NCBI GenBank assembly: GCA_040403495.1
Contig: JBBAKM010000001.1
Coordinates: 165,668 to 229,667 of the forward strand
DNA: 64,000 nt
Direction: 5' to 3'
From: JABMMZ01 sp040403495
Lineage (GTDB): Bacteria; Bacteroidota; Bacteroidia; NS11-12g; UBA955
Each line of letters begins with the position of its first letter. Positions within the stretch are counted from its first letter, which is position 1. Below are positions 62,335 to 64,000 of this stretch, piece after piece. The notes under the pieces are model-generated. The model saw nothing but the letters and a program-made list of their open reading frames with translations, made no database searches and had not been told where the DNA came from. A program made the translations under genes and the position numbers.

Positions 62335-63705
62335 ATGCCATATTATCAAAACATTTTAGAAACCATAGGCAATACGCCAATGGTAAAACTCAATAAAATT
62401 ACAGCAAGTTTGCCATGTACTGTTTTAGCTAAAATTGAAACAACAAATCCAGGAAACAGTATTAAGGACCGAATGGCCTTAAAAATGATTGAAGACGCAG
62501 AAAAAAGTGGTGCATTAAAACCCGGTGGTACTATAATAGAAGGTACAAGCGGAAATACCGGAATGGGATTGGCCATTGCTGCTGTTGTAAAAGGGTACAA
62601 ATGTATTTTTACAACCACTGATAAGCAATCAAAAGAAAAAGTTGATGCTCTAAAAGCTTTTGGTGCAGAAGTAATTGTTTGCCCAACAGATGTTGAACCA
62701 GAAGATCCAAGGTCCTATTATTCAGTTTCCTCAAGACTAGCAAGTGAAATTCCCAATAGTTGGAAACCCAATCAGTATGATAATTTAAGTAATTCACTTG
62801 CACATTACCAATCTACAGGCCCAGAAATATGGGAACAAACGGAAGGTAAAATTACACATTTAGTAGTTGGGGTAGGAACAGGGGGAACCATAAGTGGTAC
62901 CGCAAAATATTTGAAAGAGAAAAATCCCTCAATCAAAATTTTAGGAATAGATACTTATGGTTCTGTTTTTAAAAAGTATAAAGAAACAGGAGAATTCGAT
63001 AACAACGAAATTTATCCATATATAACAGAAGGTATAGGTGAGGATTTTTTACCACAAAACGTCGATTTTAGTTTAATCGATCATTTTGAAAAAGTAACAG
63101 ACAAAGAAGCTGCTATATATACAAGGTTATTACCACGTACAGAAGGAATATTTGCAGGAAATAGTGCAGGTGCAGCAATAGGTGGAATGCTTCAAATGAA
63201 ATCAATGTTCAAGCAGGGTGATTTGGTTGTTGTTATTTTTCACGACCATGGAACACGATACTTAGGTAAAATGTTTAATGAAGATTGGATGAGGGATAGA
63301 GGTTTTATTGAGAAACACAAACCAGCTTTGGCAATGGATGTAATCAAAAAGCATGAAAACTTAAAATTATTAACCATTGCTGGAGAGCAAAAAGTGTCAG
63401 ATGCATATGCGTTAATGAAGAAATATAACATCTCCCAATTGCCGGTAAAGGAAGGAAATGAGTTTGTAGGCTCCATTAATGATTCGGATATATTGGAAAT
63501 CATAATGCAAAATCATCAGAATAAAGAGGTGCAAATTAAAGAAATAATGAAGCCACCCTTTCCTTTTGTGCATCATTCAACTTCAATTAGCGATTTATCT
63601 TTGTTAATAGACAAAAATAATCAGGCTGTTTTAATGAATGACATGTCAGGAAACACACATATTATTACAAAATTTGATATTATAGATTCGATTTCACACG
63701 ATTAA
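62335..63705 (+). CDS. Cystathionine beta-synthase (PLP-dependent) with CBS domain pair
   Basis: 456 residues. Fold II PLP enzyme: NSIKDRMALKM (PLP Lys), IIEGTSGNTGMGLAIA (phosphate loop), GVGTGGTISGTAKYL, FAGNSAGAAIGGM. A pair of CBS domains (~340-456) follows: VSDAYALMKKYNISQLPVK, GSINDSDIL, EIMKPPFPFV. Converts serine and homocysteine to cystathionine, or makes cysteine/H2S; the CBS pair may bind AdoMet or adenylates. Catalytic residues complete. A strong terminator follows. Confidence 0.93.
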   Translation: MPYYQNILETIGNTPMVKLNKITASLPCTVLAKIETTNPGNSIKDRMALKMIEDAEKSGALKPGGTIIEGTSGNTGMGLAIAAVVKGYKCIFTTTDKQSKEKVDALKAFGAEVIVCPTDVEPEDPRSYYSVSSRLASEIPNSWKPNQYDNLSNSLAHYQSTGPEIWEQTEGKITHLVVGVGTGGTISGTAKYLKEKNPSIKILGIDTYGSVFKKYKETGEFDNNEIYPYITEGIGEDFLPQNVDFSLIDHFEKVTDKEAAIYTRLLPRTEGIFAGNSAGAAIGGMLQMKSMFKQGDLVVVIFHDHGTRYLGKMFNEDWMRDRGFIEKHKPALAMDVIKKHENLKLLTIAGEQKVSDAYALMKKYNISQLPVKEGNEFVGSINDSDILEIIMQNHQNKEVQIKEIMKPPFPFVHHSTSISDLSLLIDKNNQAVLMNDMSGNTHIITKFDIIDSISHD

Positions 63706-63725
63706 TAAGGTTTTTTTACATTTAT

Positions 63726-63759
63726 AAAAGAGCAAAATCTATTAGATTTTGCTCTTTTT
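63726..63759 (+). terminator. Rho-independent terminator after the cystathionine synthase gene
   Basis: AGAGCAAAATC and GATTTTGCTCT form a perfect 11-bp stem with a 5-nt loop, followed by TTTTT. Also A-rich on the other side, so it may work both ways. Confidence 0.9.
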
Positions 63760-63880
63760 GTTTTAATTTTATTTTTTTTTAAAACGGATATAATATGAGT
63801 AATAGATTGGTTTACAGCGTTTTTGTATAGGTGTTGAGTGGTATTAAAAAGGGGTTTGATAAAAATAAGCAAGAATTAAT

Positions 63881-63910
63881 TTGGAAAGTATGGAAAAGGT
63901 GTTACTTTTG
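63881..63910 (+). promoter_or_regulatory. Consensus strong promoter at the window end
   Basis: TTG (63881-63883), exactly 19 bp, TACTTTTG (63903-63910): full Bacteroidota consensus. It reads to the right into a leader beginning caccccgttctgagagag with no start codon in the remaining 90 bp. Leaders of this style precede stable-RNA operons in the phylum, but the gene itself is outside the window. Confidence 0.65.
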
Positions 63911-64000
63911 CACCCCGTTCTGAGAGAGATTGTTGAGTTGCTAGCGAGTTAGAAAAAAATAAATAATTTTATTTTGTTTTTAATAAAATAAGCATTACTT

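Noticed and set aside
1..64000. tRNA or rRNA genes
   Set aside because: T-loop-like words (for example near 1700, 9877 and 10715) are inside a gene or repeats and lack the other tRNA parts.

Overview
The window is bacterial chromosome from the phylum Bacteroidota. Support: type IX secretion sorting domains of both kinds (classic C-terminal tail and the gliding-motility-type CHU_C tail), TonB-dependent receptors with carboxypeptidase-like N-termini, MnmD, a DUF6660 protein, a CzcA-CzcC fusion, and promoters of the Bacteroidota form TTG-N19-TAnnTTTG without purine-rich ribosome sites. The DNA is AT-rich. I cannot place it below phylum; a marine or wastewater Chitinophagales/Saprospirales-like lineage would fit but is a guess. 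No rRNA, tRNA or CRISPR array lies inside the window.

Layout. (1) 1-545: edge fragment of a TIR-like protein. (2) 611-9274: a GC-richer heavy-metal efflux block on the minus strand (DUF6660 protein, RND permease fused to its outer-membrane factor, periplasmic adaptor, Cd/Zn-type P1B ATPase), bracketed on both sides by strongly structured, mutually similar inverted-repeat elements, so it looks like a mobile cassette. (3) 9300-12260: about 3 kb of very AT-rich, apparently non-coding DNA built of diverged repeats, including a duplicated ~270 bp unit that carries helically phased 20-21 bp iterons. (4) 12289-24465: a defence island. A type I restriction-modification operon (hsdM, small ORF, hsdS, hsdR) carries, between hsdS and hsdR, a three-gene module that I read as a toxin-antitoxin-chaperone (TAC) system: small antitoxin candidate, SecB-like chaperone, ADP-ribosyltransferase-like toxin, resembling the CmdTAC anti-phage system. 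Downstream come a TPR protein, a small Cys-rich secreted protein, a lectin-like/TIR-like fusion, and an overlapping pair of a 37-kDa nucleoid-associated protein homologue with a RelA/SpoT-type (p)ppGpp synthetase. (5) 24849-30212: minus-strand mobile-element replication genes (TOPRIM/RepA-type primase-helicase, excisionase-like HTH, unknown protein) and a divergent Fic AMP-transferase whose 5' end carries a five-fold GCGCC iteron. No integrase is visible. (6) 30446-63705: ordinary chromosomal genes: T9SS cargo, two thiolases, Sfp-type phosphopantetheinyl transferase, WD40 protein, dCTP deaminase, LuxE-like enzyme, CPBP protease homologue, CoA-transferase A subunit, TonB receptors, MnmD, LpxB, DUF4159, lipid kinase, SUI1 factor, flippase, a truncated IcmF-like protein and cystathionine beta-synthase. 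The window ends just after a consensus strong promoter reading rightwards.

How it works together. The metal block exports divalent cations in two steps (P-type ATPase across the inner membrane, RND complex across the outer membrane). The defence island layers DNA restriction with probable abortive-infection toxins; the direct TAATG junction between the toxin and hsdR suggests that toxin and restriction subunit are co-expressed. The most interesting targets are the TAC module inside the R-M operon, the NdpA-like/RelA-SpoT pair, the phased iteron arrays upstream of hsdM, and the paired structured elements around the metal block.
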